64,000 bases of DNA from Spirochaetaceae bacterium (GCA_020353535.1 CP070696.1:4328549-4392548), one strand, 5' to 3'; counted from the first letter of the stretch, positions 36,990 to 46,475 are shown. The notes: a model not told the origin generated them from the letters alone. Numbers and translations: made by a program.

Positions 36990-38359
36990 ACCAGCGCCGC
37001 CTCTTTCCCCTGCCGCGGTGCCGCCGCCCAGATGCAGACTGTGGCCACCATCACGGTGACCATGCAGAACACGATGGCGGCGGAGTAACTGCCGCTCCTG
37101 TCGTAGATGAATCCACCCAGAATCGGCCCGCCGAACAGCCCGATTCCCAAACCCAGCTGCAGAATTCCGTAGATCAGACCGAAGTAGCGCCCCTTGAAGA
37201 TATCCGCGGCCGTGGCCGAGTCCATCGAGGGCCGGGTACCAAACCCCAGGCCGAAGAACACCGCGAAGAGCAGGGGCAGGCTCAGCCCTGTTCCGGTTGG
37301 GATCAATAGCAGGAACACGGTGCCCACCAGGATGCTGACCGTTCCCAGACTGTAACTCCACTCGCGGCCGATGCGGTCGGAGAGAGTCCCGCTCAGGATC
37401 ATACCGCAGAACACTGACAGGCCGTACACGCCTACGATCCAGGCCGAACACATGCTGCTCAAGCCCTTCCCCTGGAGCAGCGCCGCCTGATGGGTGATGA
37501 TCGGCATTGTGGACAGGGGGCCGATAATGAATTGAACCAGGCATATCCAGAACCGCCGGCTGCGCAGCAATCCGGAAACGACCTCGCGGGAGCGCAGCGC
37601 ATGTTTCTCCCCTCCTGCCGTCTCGTGGACCGAAACCGGCTCAGAATCACCGGCAAATTCGGAAAGCTGTCCGGACACCGAAGATAGCTTTCCGAAGTCG
37701 GGAGGCGGTGCGCCATCCGCGGACGATGCGCCATCCGCCGGAACCGAGGACGCGGAGGACTCAGACTCCCAATCAAGAGGCTTGAGCCCCATCTGAGCCG
37801 GGTGGGATTTCTGGAAGAGGAGAATGAGGGGAATGAGCAGCGGACCTATCACCAGAGCCAGAGCTATATAGCCGCTCCGCCATCCCCAAGTGCTGATCAC
37901 CAGCTGCAGGAGGGGAATGAAGGCGAGGGTGCCGGCGCCGGTACCGCTGGCTATGATCCCGATTGCCGTTCCCCTGAGTTTGACAAACCAATTGGAGATG
38001 ATAATGGTGTTGGGCAGGAGGCTTAGGGCGCTGGCACCAAAGGCGCAGAGGATGCCGAAAAAAACGATCATCTGCCAAAGGTGATGGATGAAGAAACACA
38101 GCACCAGGCCCGCTGCGGCGACGGCGGCGCCGATCGGGATCATTTTTTTGATGTCGCTCCTGTCTGAAAACAAGCCGATGAAGAAGCCATTTATCGATAC
38201 GACCAGACCGAACAGGGCGGGAGCAACGGAAAACATGGTGCGGCTCCAGGAAAACTCCTGCAGCATGGCCGGGAAGATAACGATGAAGGATTGTCGGACG
38301 GTAGCGCCCAGAGCTACCGTGAAAAACGAAAGGGCTACTACGATCCAGCCGTAGTACAA
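36986..38359 (-). CDS. Major facilitator superfamily transporter (monocarboxylate/OFA-like)
   Basis: The 457-residue permease has twelve hydrophobic segments with MFS loop motifs FIGLFSDRSDIKK after span 2 and LSGTLSDRIGREWSY in the second half. The central cytoplasmic loop (about 198-250) is unusually long and Ser/Ala/Gly-rich. It starts at TTG, 11 bases after the MBL-rhodanese gene on the same strand, so the two form an operon. The substrate is unknown. An organic acid or a sulfur oxyanion would fit the neighbour. Confidence 0.87.
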   Translation of the reverse strand: MYYGWIVVALSFFTVALGATVRQSFIVIFPAMLQEFSWSRTMFSVAPALFGLVVSINGFFIGLFSDRSDIKKMIPIGAAVAAAGLVLCFFIHHLWQMIVFFGILCAFGASALSLLPNTIIISNWFVKLRGTAIGIIASGTGAGTLAFIPLLQLVISTWGWRSGYIALALVIGPLLIPLILLFQKSHPAQMGLKPLDWESESSASSVPADGASSADGAPPPDFGKLSSVSGQLSEFAGDSEPVSVHETAGGEKHALRSREVVSGLLRSRRFWICLVQFIIGPLSTMPIITHQAALLQGKGLSSMCSAWIVGVYGLSVFCGMILSGTLSDRIGREWSYSLGTVSILVGTVFLLLIPTGTGLSLPLLFAVFFGLGFGTRPSMDSATAADIFKGRYFGLIYGILQLGLGIGLFGGPILGGFIYDRSGSYSAAIVFCMVTVMVATVCIWAAAPRQGKEAALV

Positions 38360-38370
38360 CCGCCGAGGGA

Positions 38371-39450
38371 TTAGTACGTGTTCCAGGAGATCATCCCGCC
38401 TTCAAGCACCTGCACTTTTGCAAAGCCCGCCTGCCCGAGGATCTGTGCCGCCGTGAACGCCCGGGCACCGGATCGGCAGACCGTGACGATCTCCCTGTGT
38501 TTTCCCGCAGCAGCGGCCTCAAGCTCATCCAGTTGATGCGCCAGACTGCCGATCGGGATATGAAGGATTCCCTCGATGTGTCCCAGCTCCCCGCTCAACT
38601 CGTAGCTCTCCCGCACATCGAGAAGCAACGGTGGTTGCTCCGAGGCGAGTTTCTCCCGCAATCCAGATACGGTAATGGCCACGACCTCGACCTCGTTTAC
38701 TCCCACATCCAGAGTTCCCTTGACTTCGCAGGCCGGGGTATCAACCGGAATCCAGGCGGCTTTCGGGTCCCGCGCGCAGGCGTAGTTGGCCTTCAGCACA
38801 TCCTTCATCCAATCCGCCGGGCCCAAGCGCAGGTCTTCGAGATAACGGACAAACTCCTCGCGGGTGCGGGGCTTGAGATGGGGATTGTTGTGTTTTTGTC
38901 GACCCAGGCTCGAGGGTTCCCGGCCCCGGTAATCATGGGCGGGATAGACTATCAGATCATCAGGCAACCCCCCGAGCCGCTTGAGGCTCTCCCAGTGCAG
39001 GCCCGGGTCTCCGCCGGGCAGATCATCCCTGCCGGCCCCGCCGTCGTCGAGAAACAGGGTGTCCCCGGTGAAGATCCATTCGGGAAACATCAGACAGATG
39101 GAATCGCGGGTATGGCCGGGCGTGTGGAGCACCCTGACCGGGACTCCGAGGCAATCCCACTCGAAGCCGTCGTGGACACGGAAATTGGCACAACGAGCCG
39201 GGGCATCTTCGTGCATCATGTACAGACAATCGGTCACATCCTTGATGGCTGCTGCTCCCGAGATGTGATCGGCGTGGGTATGGGTATCCACAACCTGTAG
39301 GAGCTTCAGCTCCTCTTTTTCGATCAACCTGCGATATTCTTCCAGATGCTCGAGCACCGGATCGATCAAAATGACGTCAGTGGATCCCTCCCTGCCCACC
39401 AGATAGCTGCGGCAGGCGTGGGGATTGAGCTGTTTGCAGAACAAGTTCAT
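38371..39450 (-). CDS. Persulfide dioxygenase-like metallo-beta-lactamase / rhodanese fusion
   Basis: The 359-residue protein joins two domains. Residues 1-240 form a metallo-beta-lactamase fold with VDTHTHADHISGA, LHTPGHTRDSICL, FTGDTLFLDD and VYPAHDY, resembling ETHE1 persulfide dioxygenases, which oxidise glutathione persulfide to sulfite. Residues 258-359 are a rhodanese domain with LLLDVRESYEL and the active cysteine in VTVCRSGARA. AGGAGG precedes the ATG. Fusions of this kind link persulfide and thiosulfate or sulfite chemistry. Dioxygen dependence would require at least microaerobic conditions. Confidence 0.87.
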   Translation of the reverse strand: MNLFCKQLNPHACRSYLVGREGSTDVILIDPVLEHLEEYRRLIEKEELKLLQVVDTHTHADHISGAAAIKDVTDCLYMMHEDAPARCANFRVHDGFEWDCLGVPVRVLHTPGHTRDSICLMFPEWIFTGDTLFLDDGGAGRDDLPGGDPGLHWESLKRLGGLPDDLIVYPAHDYRGREPSSLGRQKHNNPHLKPRTREEFVRYLEDLRLGPADWMKDVLKANYACARDPKAAWIPVDTPACEVKGTLDVGVNEVEVVAITVSGLREKLASEQPPLLLDVRESYELSGELGHIEGILHIPIGSLAHQLDELEAAAAGKHREIVTVCRSGARAFTAAQILGQAGFAKVQVLEGGMISWNTY

Positions 39451-39599
39451 TGCCCCTCCTGGTTTCGTTTAAACCCAGAGTATACAGATTCTTAACGATG
39501 CTGCAACCGACGGATCTTGCCCCTACCCTGGTTTCCCGGCTATTCTATCGGGAACTGAAGGATCATCGAAGAGAGCACAACCCAAGGAGAAACAAACCG

Positions 39600-40457
39600 A
39601 TGCGCATAGCCCATATATCCGATTTTCATCTGCCGACAAAGCCGGGACAGATTGTGAACGGTGCGCGACCCGATGCCAATCTCGTCGAGGCGGTTGCGGT
39701 GCTGAAAAAACAGGCTCCCAAGCCGGATCTCGTCGTTCTGGGGGGGGATCTGTTGGAGGACGGGCAAAAGGGCAACTATGAAGCCATCGCCGAACTGTTC
39801 AAGGATGTTCAGGTTCCCCTTCACACGGTTGTCGGGAACCACGACGACATCAAAGCCCTGCAAAAGAGCTCCCTGATTGAAAAGGGGAAGGACTATCGGG
39901 GCTACGAATCCTTCGACCAGGACAAGCATCATATCATCCTCCTTAATTCAGCCGGAACAGGGAAATCCCTCGGGAATATCGAGGAGGAGCAGTTGATCTG
40001 GCTGAGCGAAGATTTAAGCGAAAATCACGGGAAACCCGTATTGATTTTCATGCATCATCACCCCATCGACAGCCACATCCCCTGGCTGGACAAGATGAAG
40101 CTGGAAAACGCCGAGGCATTCTGGGAGATCGTTCCTCCCTACTCGAAAAACATACTGGGCGTCTTCTTCTCGCACCTGCACATCCAGATCTCAACCGCGG
40201 TCAGGGGGGTTCTGGTGGCCAGCCCGCCGGCCATATGCTGTCAATACTCCGGAAACAACGACGCCTCCAAAGCGGAGCTTTCCGCGGAACAGCCCGGGTT
40301 CAACCTGATAGACATGAAAGATTGGAACGTGCGGGTGCGGACCGTTCGCTTCGTTCCACCCAACACCGAAACAGGGAGTAGTCATGCAGCGGCTTCCGGT
40401 AAAAAAGAAAGCTCCCGCGCTTCCTCCCAGGATGAGGAAAGCGCGAACACAAGCTGA
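39600..40457 (+). CDS. Calcineurin-like metallophosphoesterase
   Basis: The 285-residue protein has the dimetal motifs ISDFHL, GGDLLEDG, VGNHDD, MHHHPIDS and SHLHIQ. The last replaces the usual GHxH with SHLH, keeping both histidines. The family resembles CpdA-type phosphodiesterases. The ATG at 39600 has AAGGAG nine bases upstream. An open frame of 50 codons precedes it but lacks motifs. The last 30 residues are low-complexity, Ser/Ala/Glu-rich. Confidence 0.88.
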   Translation: MRIAHISDFHLPTKPGQIVNGARPDANLVEAVAVLKKQAPKPDLVVLGGDLLEDGQKGNYEAIAELFKDVQVPLHTVVGNHDDIKALQKSSLIEKGKDYRGYESFDQDKHHIILLNSAGTGKSLGNIEEEQLIWLSEDLSENHGKPVLIFMHHHPIDSHIPWLDKMKLENAEAFWEIVPPYSKNILGVFFSHLHIQISTAVRGVLVASPPAICCQYSGNNDASKAELSAEQPGFNLIDMKDWNVRVRTVRFVPPNTETGSSHAAASGKKESSRASSQDEESANTS

Positions 40458-40471
40458 GTTGAGCAAAGCCG

Positions 40472-41074
40472 ATGCGAATCATTCGGGAACAGACAGCTGC
40501 AGTCTTGGTAGACGTACAGGACAGACTCTTCCCCCACATGTTCGAGCGGGATACTCTGCAGCACAATCTGTCGATCCTGATCAGAGGCCTGGAGGTTCTC
40601 GACATTCCCCTCCTGGTAACCCAGCAATACACGAAAGGTTTGGGACCCACCATTCCTTCGATTCGGGAAACCCTGGGTTGGGCGGCGGATCCCGGCTCGA
40701 CTCCAACAGAGAAACCATCTGTCGGCACGCCCTCTGTCGCCAAACCCTATATCGAGAAGATCGCCTTCAGCTGCTGGGATGAGCCGGCCTTCCGTCAGGC
40801 CTTCACCGCACTGGATCGACCGCGCGTGCTGCTCGCCGGCATCGAATCCCACGTTTGCGTGCTGCAGACCGCGATCGACCTGAACGAGGCGGGTTTCACA
40901 CCCATTGTGATCGAGAACTGCACATCCTCCCGCCGGGAGACGGACAAACGGGTCGCCTTTCTCCGACTGCAGGCAGAAGGCATCCTGGTCTCTACCTACG
41001 AGTCGATCCTCTTCGAGCTGGCTCGGGAAGCCGGGAGCGACACTTTCAGGGCCGTTTCAAGACTGGTGAAGTAG
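40472..41074 (+). CDS. Isochorismatase-family cysteine hydrolase
   Basis: The 200-residue protein has the catalytic aspartate in VLVDVQDRLF, a lysine in PYIEKIAFS and the nucleophile C129 in LLAGIESHVCVLQTA. Homologues such as YcaC hydrolyse amides or isochorismate-like compounds, and the true substrate is unknown. Residues 71-90 (Pro/Ser/Thr-rich) are an insertion not seen in typical members. It is 14 bases downstream of the phosphoesterase gene. Confidence 0.88.
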   Translation: MRIIREQTAAVLVDVQDRLFPHMFERDTLQHNLSILIRGLEVLDIPLLVTQQYTKGLGPTIPSIRETLGWAADPGSTPTEKPSVGTPSVAKPYIEKIAFSCWDEPAFRQAFTALDRPRVLLAGIESHVCVLQTAIDLNEAGFTPIVIENCTSSRRETDKRVAFLRLQAEGILVSTYESILFELAREAGSDTFRAVSRLVK

Positions 41075-41090
41075 AAGGTCAGAGCGAAGT

Positions 41091-43291
41091 ATGCCTCCCT
41101 GGACGTACAAACAGGAGTTGTTGGGGCACGCCGAAATTCGTCCTGGCGGTCCCTTTACCGCGGGAGAGTACACCAGCTTCGAGCTCTGTTACACCGCCGG
41201 ATTTTTTGGAATCGATGACTCCGGCAGCCTGAAGATCGTACAGCGTTTCGCCAGCGACATGGGCGCTCCTCAGTTCGCCGATCCCGAGGTCCCGGGTTAT
41301 CTCAGTGCCGAAGCCAGCAATGGGACCGTGCTCCAGCTGCGCTATGACATCAAGGACAACATCCGACCGTGGGGGAAAACTCTATATATAAAAGTGGTCC
41401 GGGGATATCTGCGAGAGGGGGACAGGATCATCGTGCGCTTCGGCGATCGAAGACGGGGATCGCCGGGAGTACGCATGCAGACCTTCTGCGAGCACACTTT
41501 CGAACTCAAAATTCTGGTCGATGCCTTTGCCACCTACGGGTACGTGGAGCTTCTCCAGAATCCTGTTTTTCAAATCGTTGCCGGACCGGGGGTTCGCTGG
41601 CGAGCGGTCCTGCCAACGCTTCGCGGAGTCGCTGAACCCTTTCGGTTGAGTTTCAAAGCCGAGGACCTCTGGGGCAATCCCACGGACATAACTGACCAAA
41701 CGCTCAGGTTCGAGGCAAATATGGAGGTCATCGGCCTTCCAAAACAGATTGACCTATCACGCCCCCAGCCGGTTCTCGTGATCGATGATCTGAAAGTGGA
41801 AAAGCCGGGGGACTTATTCATCAACGTGTTCGATTCCAAAGGACAGCGCTTGAGCCTCAGCAATCCCTTGCGGATCGTCCCGGGCGAAGTCCCCGGCAAA
41901 AGTCCCGGGGCATCGGCAGCAACAGCGCTCGGGATTATTTCCGCTTTGCCCGGGATCGGGCCTTCCTTGATCTCTGCTGTCATCAGGGAAACGACTTCCA
42001 GATCACTCGCAGGTTCTGGCAGGAACTGCAGGAGATCGTAGAGGAGTTCAACGAGCCGGGTCGATTCCTTACCTTTCCCGGCTACGAGTGGTCGGGCAAC
42101 ACGGGCCTGGGAGGCGATCACAACGTGATCTTTCTGCGACCGGGAGAACAGATTCACCGCTCCTCCCATGCCCTGATTTACGATCTCTCCGACGCGGGCA
42201 CCGACCGCCATACCAGCCGGGAACTGTTCGAAACTCTGGCCGACCGGGATGCCTTCATCTATGCCCACGTAGGAGGACGATACGCCGATCTCACCGTGGC
42301 TCGGGATACGGGGATTTCCCCGGCAGTGGAGATCCACTCGGCTTGGGGCACTTTCGAATGGTTGCTTCACGACGCCTTTGCACTGGGCTTGCGACCGGGA
42401 GTAGTGGCAAACAGCGACGATCACAAGTGCCGGCCCGGGGCCAGCTATCCCGGAGCCTCCCGCTTCGGCAGCTACGGCGGGCTGACCTGCTTCCTCTGCA
42501 GTGAGTTGAGTAGGGAGGCAGTTTTCGAAAGCCTGCGCAGCCGCAAGCACTATGCCACCACGGGCACCAGGCTGTTCCTTCACACCTCGGCGACAACCTC
42601 GACAGAGGGGCGGGTGGTGACTGAGGAGCACGGGCAGATCCGCACAGCTGTGATGGGGGATATCCTGGCCTCCGTGGCACCAACCGTGATGTTCCGCGCC
42701 GATGCTCTCTGTTCCGCCCCAGTGGAACGGCTCGAGCTGTTCAACGGAACACAGAGAATCTTCACCTTCCGTCCGTACGCTGAAGGGGATCTAGGGAGAC
42801 GCATCCGCGTGCTCTGGGAAGGTGCGGAATACCGGGGTAGAGGGCGGGAAACCTGTTGGGACGGCACTGCCGTGGTGGAGGACAACCGGGTGGAGGAAAT
42901 CCGCAAGATCAACTTCTGGAATCCGGAGAAAACGATTGATCTAGAGCGGGGAAAGAAAATCTCCTGGGAGTGCCTCACCACCGGCGGATTCAGCGGTTTC
43001 GACATTATCTTGGAGCATTCCGCCAAGGGCGTGATCCGGATCGACACACCGCTGGTTCAGTTCGAGACCGCAATCGAAGCCATCGGATTGGAGGAGACCG
43101 TGATCGAGGCAGGAGGATTGGGCAGGCGCATGCGCATTTTCCGGCTCCCCGATCAGCTCACTGATTTTGCCGTCTCGGTAGAACGGGCAATCCCTCTAGG
43201 CCGGGATATGGACACTCCTCTATACGCCAAGGTCGTGCAGGAGGACGGCCACGCGGCCTGGAGCAGCCCGATCTACTTTGTTTCGGGCTAA
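41091..43291 (+). pseudogene. DUF3604 protein gene broken by frameshift and loss of the metal-binding motif
   Basis: An open frame from 41091 to 42041 encodes a DUF3604-like N-terminal domain to about residue 270. The remainder of the family match continues in another frame from about 41912 (IGSNSARDYFRFARDR, then DLCCHQGNDFQITRRFWQELQEI) to 43291, passing PGYEWSGNTGLGGDHNV and NSDDHKCRPGASY. The segment that should join them and carry the WGDLHGQS metal site is missing. GTCCCGGG occurs at 41877-41884 and 41902-41909, with GTCCCCGG between, so a small deletion between short repeats is likely. An assembly error is the alternative. An intact but distant paralogue lies at 30509-32008. Confidence 0.8.
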
Positions 43292-43336
43292 GATCCGTCC
43301 GTCTCGCCGTTCTTCTCGACCGCCCCGAACTGCTCC

Positions 43337-43424
43337 CGCCCCGACAGGGGCGATTGGATCACTCTCTCGCGAACCTCTTCCAACTTCCCCGAACAGGTGC
43401 CGTCCGGCCACTCTCTCGCGAACC
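43337..43424. repeat. Hairpin and 16-bp direct repeat in the convergent gap
   Basis: CGCCCC (43337-43342) pairs with GGGGCG (43347-43352) across four bases. CACTCTCTCGCGAACC occurs twice, at 43360-43375 and 43409-43424. The element sits between the ends of two convergent units and has no T-run. Confidence 0.5.
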
Positions 43425-43443
43425 ACTCCGGCCCGAGCCGGAG

Positions 43444-44289
43444 CTATCCGAACAGCAGGGCGGCAGCGACAATCAGGCAGGTGCTGGTGTGCATCATCAC
43501 GCCAAGAGCGGTTGCCGGTACCGAATCCTTCCGCTCCCGAACGGACACGGTCCCGATCATCCAGGTGAAGAAAAACAGCGGAATCACAGCCGCCAAACCA
43601 ATCCACGGAAAGATCCCGGCCGGCACGTAGAGGAGTACATTGATGCCGGCCAGGCAGAAGAGGGCCAGCACCACGGCCCGGGACCGCCGGCGTTTAAGTC
43701 CCTCCCGTTCGTACATCACCCGGTAGCCGACAATCACCCCCAAAGAGATCAGGGTGATCGGCACCCCGGCTGCAAAGGCCAGCCCTTCCAGCTTGCCGGT
43801 CAGGGCCAGATACACTCCGCCGCTGATCAGCGGCGGGATGAACGCCGTGTAGAGAAAGGCGTAGCGAAACGGGGAATAGACATACAGAGCGCCGATGATC
43901 CCGGCAGCTAGTAAAAACAGGAGAACACCGATGCCCACCGTGACCGTGAAGTAGATGAGTACCCCCAAGCCAATGAGGGCAATGGGAGCGAGAAGCAGTG
44001 GAATGCGGGAGGCCGGGAGACGCTCCGTGGAGAATACCGGATTTCCCGGCAGCTGTGATCCCTGCTTTCCCGGATTACGAAACATCTGATAGTCCGAACC
44101 AAGGAGGTTCAGAAGCTCTGCCGCAGCCAGGCCGACCAGGATGAGGACAAATCGTAGCCAGTGGAAAGCCCCGCCGCGCGCTGCCAGGGCGGCCCCGATT
44201 AAGGCCGGCATCATCACCGCCCCCAGCAGCCTGGTGCGCAGGAAGGCCAGAACTTTTTCATAGAACCGATACGATCCGTGTTCAGCCAT
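43444..44289 (-). CDS. UbiA-family membrane prenyltransferase, divergent
   Basis: The 281-residue protein has about eight hydrophobic spans and the UbiA-type loop LLNLLGSDYQMFRN, in which the usual Asp-rich NDxxDxxxD motif is reduced to N and D. YVYSPFRYAFLYTAFIPPLISGGVYLA is the later family region. AAAGGAGG gives a good ribosome binding site. It follows the second UbiA-type gene on the same strand by 57 bases. The loss of acidic residues suggests altered or lost prenyl diphosphate binding. Confidence 0.78.
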   Translation of the reverse strand: MAEHGSYRFYEKVLAFLRTRLLGAVMMPALIGAALAARGGAFHWLRFVLILVGLAAAELLNLLGSDYQMFRNPGKQGSQLPGNPVFSTERLPASRIPLLLAPIALIGLGVLIYFTVTVGIGVLLFLLAAGIIGALYVYSPFRYAFLYTAFIPPLISGGVYLALTGKLEGLAFAAGVPITLISLGVIVGYRVMYEREGLKRRRSRAVVLALFCLAGINVLLYVPAGIFPWIGLAAVIPLFFFTWMIGTVSVRERKDSVPATALGVMMHTSTCLIVAAALLFG

Positions 44290-44346
44290 CCCTGCTGTTC
44301 CTCCTTTCCCCCTCCGCTCCTGAAGCGATAGCCTGCGGTGAAGAGA

Positions 44347-45315
44347 TCAGCCGACTGTCCTGGAGAGGATGAAGCCGACAGCCAACATCACGGTGGAGAT
44401 CGCGAACACCTGAACCGTCATCAGGATTGCCGGGGCGAATTTGGGAATATGGTCGTAGTGCTTTCGGGTGATCAGCAGAACCCGTATGACGATCGGCAGC
44501 GTGAGCAGGCAGAGAAGTCCCCACATGGGAAACAGCCCCACGATCACGCTGACAGTGACCAAGCCGAAGGCCATGCCGTAGTACAGGGGAGCCAGGATCC
44601 GCACCGCCTTCCTACCTAGAATCGTGCTCAAGGTCCTCTTCCCCACGGCCCGATCCGCCTCCGCGTCCGGTACATTGCCGATATAGAGAATGGCGTCCAC
44701 CCACAATCCCGCCACGATTCCTGCCAGCACCGCGGTCCAGGTCACCTGCCCGCTGAACAGGAAAAAAGTGCCGATCACCGGGAAAGGACCGCTGCCCAAA
44801 AAACAAATCAGATCCCCCCAACCCCGGTAGCCGAACTTCACCGGAGGGGCTGTGTAGAAGTAACCCATCAGGATTCCCACCAGTCCGATCGGCAGGATAC
44901 GCCAGTCCACGCGTACAACCAGGTACAGGCCGATGGCTGCGGTTATGGCCAGGCTTATCAGGGCTGAGACCAGGATCGTAGCGGGCGAGAAGAAATACAG
45001 GGCATAGCCGTCTACTGATCCGCTTTCGGCCAGGGGATTGTCGTACAGCACCTCGGATCCCTTCTTGTAGATCCGTCCCTCATCTAGTTTGTCCACCCCG
45101 GATTTATAGTCGAAGTAATCGTTTGTGAAGTTGGTACCGATATTGGCGAACATCATACCCACCAGGATCAGCACCAGCAGGCTCCAGTTGAAGGGATAAC
45201 CGGACCACCAGGCCACCACCGCACCCAGACAGCAGGGCAGCAGCACCGTGATCGTGTACATTGCCCTGGAGGCCTGTATCCAGAGGGCAATCGATTTGAA
45301 AAGACTCCGTGACAT
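44347..45315 (-). CDS. UbiA-family prenyltransferase (MenA-like)
   Basis: The 322-residue membrane protein has the first Asp-rich motif in NFTNDYFDYKSGVD and the second in GNVPDAEADRAVGKRT, as in 1,4-dihydroxy-2-naphthoate prenyltransferases. SALISLAITAAIGLYLVVRVDW and YFYTAPPVKFGYRGWGDL follow the family pattern. The ATG at 45315 has AGGAG eight bases upstream, and an extra seven residues upstream are less likely. Quinone or lipid prenylation is likely, but no men genes are in the window. Confidence 0.87.
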   Translation of the reverse strand: MSRSLFKSIALWIQASRAMYTITVLLPCCLGAVVAWWSGYPFNWSLLVLILVGMMFANIGTNFTNDYFDYKSGVDKLDEGRIYKKGSEVLYDNPLAESGSVDGYALYFFSPATILVSALISLAITAAIGLYLVVRVDWRILPIGLVGILMGYFYTAPPVKFGYRGWGDLICFLGSGPFPVIGTFFLFSGQVTWTAVLAGIVAGLWVDAILYIGNVPDAEADRAVGKRTLSTILGRKAVRILAPLYYGMAFGLVTVSVIVGLFPMWGLLCLLTLPIVIRVLLITRKHYDHIPKFAPAILMTVQVFAISTVMLAVGFILSRTVG

Positions 45316-45377
45316 AGTTTGTTCTCCTGATAGCAAAGGACCATAGCACGTTTGAAAAAAGATTGCGATATGATACC

Positions 45378-46376
45378 ATGCCCCGCATGAACCTGACCTC
45401 GCTGAAGCGCAACTGGTTTTTACTTGGAATCTTAACGGCCCTTCTGCTCGGATTCTTCCTGCCGAGAATAGAGCTGGTACTGAATCCCGGAGGGATCACA
45501 CGTATCGTTCTGATTGTCCTTCTCTTCCTCATATCCGGATTCACCCTTCCCACCGAGGCCATTACTAGCGGACTGAAGGATTATCGCCTGCACATCTACA
45601 TCCAGATCTTCATCTTCCTCTTTATCCCGGGATTCTTCCTACTCACCACCCTCCCCTTCCGGTCAGTCTGGGACCATCAGTTGTTCACCGGAATCTTCGC
45701 CGTGGCCATTTTGCCGACAACTATCTCCAGCTGCATCGTCTTCACCCAGGTATCCGGAGGAAATGTCACGGTTACGATGTTCAACGCCGCTATGGCAAAC
45801 ATCCTCGGTGTGTTCATCTCACCGCTCCTACTGTCCCTGCTGATGAGCGGAGGCGGCGGGCAGTCTCTACCCCCATCCGAGATACTGAAAATTCTAAAGA
45901 ATCTTAGCCTTCAGATGCTCATCCCCATCGCCTGCGGCCAGATCCTCCGCCAATTCTTCAAACAGGTCGCGACGAAACAGAAAAAACGTCTGTCCATAGC
46001 CAGCAACGTCTTCATCCTCTTCATCCTGTTTTTTGCCTTCTCCAAAACAGCCCGGAATCCCGAGTTTTTCGGCAACCTGCGCTCCCTGATCGGTCCGTTC
46101 GGCTACCTTGCCGTGGCCCACGTTCTGCTCCTGTTGATCGCCTGCGCTGGAACGCGGTTGTTTCGCTTCTCCCGGGAAAACACGATCTCCGTGCTCTACA
46201 CGGCTCCTCAGAAGACACTTGCCCTGGGGGTTCCCCTGGTTTCCACCTACTTTGCTGCCACCCCGGAGATCCTGGGACTTGCCCTGCTTCCCCTGGTGTT
46301 CTATCACGCCTGGCAGCTGCTGGTAGCGGGATTCGTGAAAAGTACCAGGTACGTCAGAGAGACTGCTGTGTCTTGA
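45378..46376 (+). CDS. SBF-like (bile acid:sodium symporter superfamily) transporter
   Basis: The 332-residue permease has nine to ten spans and resembles the SBF-like family (YocS/SLC10A7-type): IVLLFLISGFTLPTEAI, FAVAILPTTISSCIVFTQVSGGNVTVTMFNAAMANILGVF and LYTAPQKTLALGVPL. It is expected to import an organic anion with sodium. TATGAT lies at 45369-45374, so transcription may begin at about 45381. In that case the ATG at 45387, giving 329 residues, would be the true start. No Shine-Dalgarno site is visible. Confidence 0.82.
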   Translation: MPRMNLTSLKRNWFLLGILTALLLGFFLPRIELVLNPGGITRIVLIVLLFLISGFTLPTEAITSGLKDYRLHIYIQIFIFLFIPGFFLLTTLPFRSVWDHQLFTGIFAVAILPTTISSCIVFTQVSGGNVTVTMFNAAMANILGVFISPLLLSLLMSGGGGQSLPPSEILKILKNLSLQMLIPIACGQILRQFFKQVATKQKKRLSIASNVFILFILFFAFSKTARNPEFFGNLRSLIGPFGYLAVAHVLLLLIACAGTRLFRFSRENTISVLYTAPQKTLALGVPLVSTYFAATPEILGLALLPLVFYHAWQLLVAGFVKSTRYVRETAVS

Positions 46377-46475
46377 CTTTTGTCGGTCTGCATTCTGCGC
46401 CGCACTAGCACGGCAGCTGCGATGGCACGACCGCAGCGATGACATCAGCCGAATCGACGGTCGTCAACAGTATCT

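Noticed and set aside
42125-43291. A separate gene starting at the ATG of 42125
   Set aside because: The DUF3604 match extends upstream of that ATG in the same frame to about 41912 and joins the N-terminal half, so this is one broken gene.
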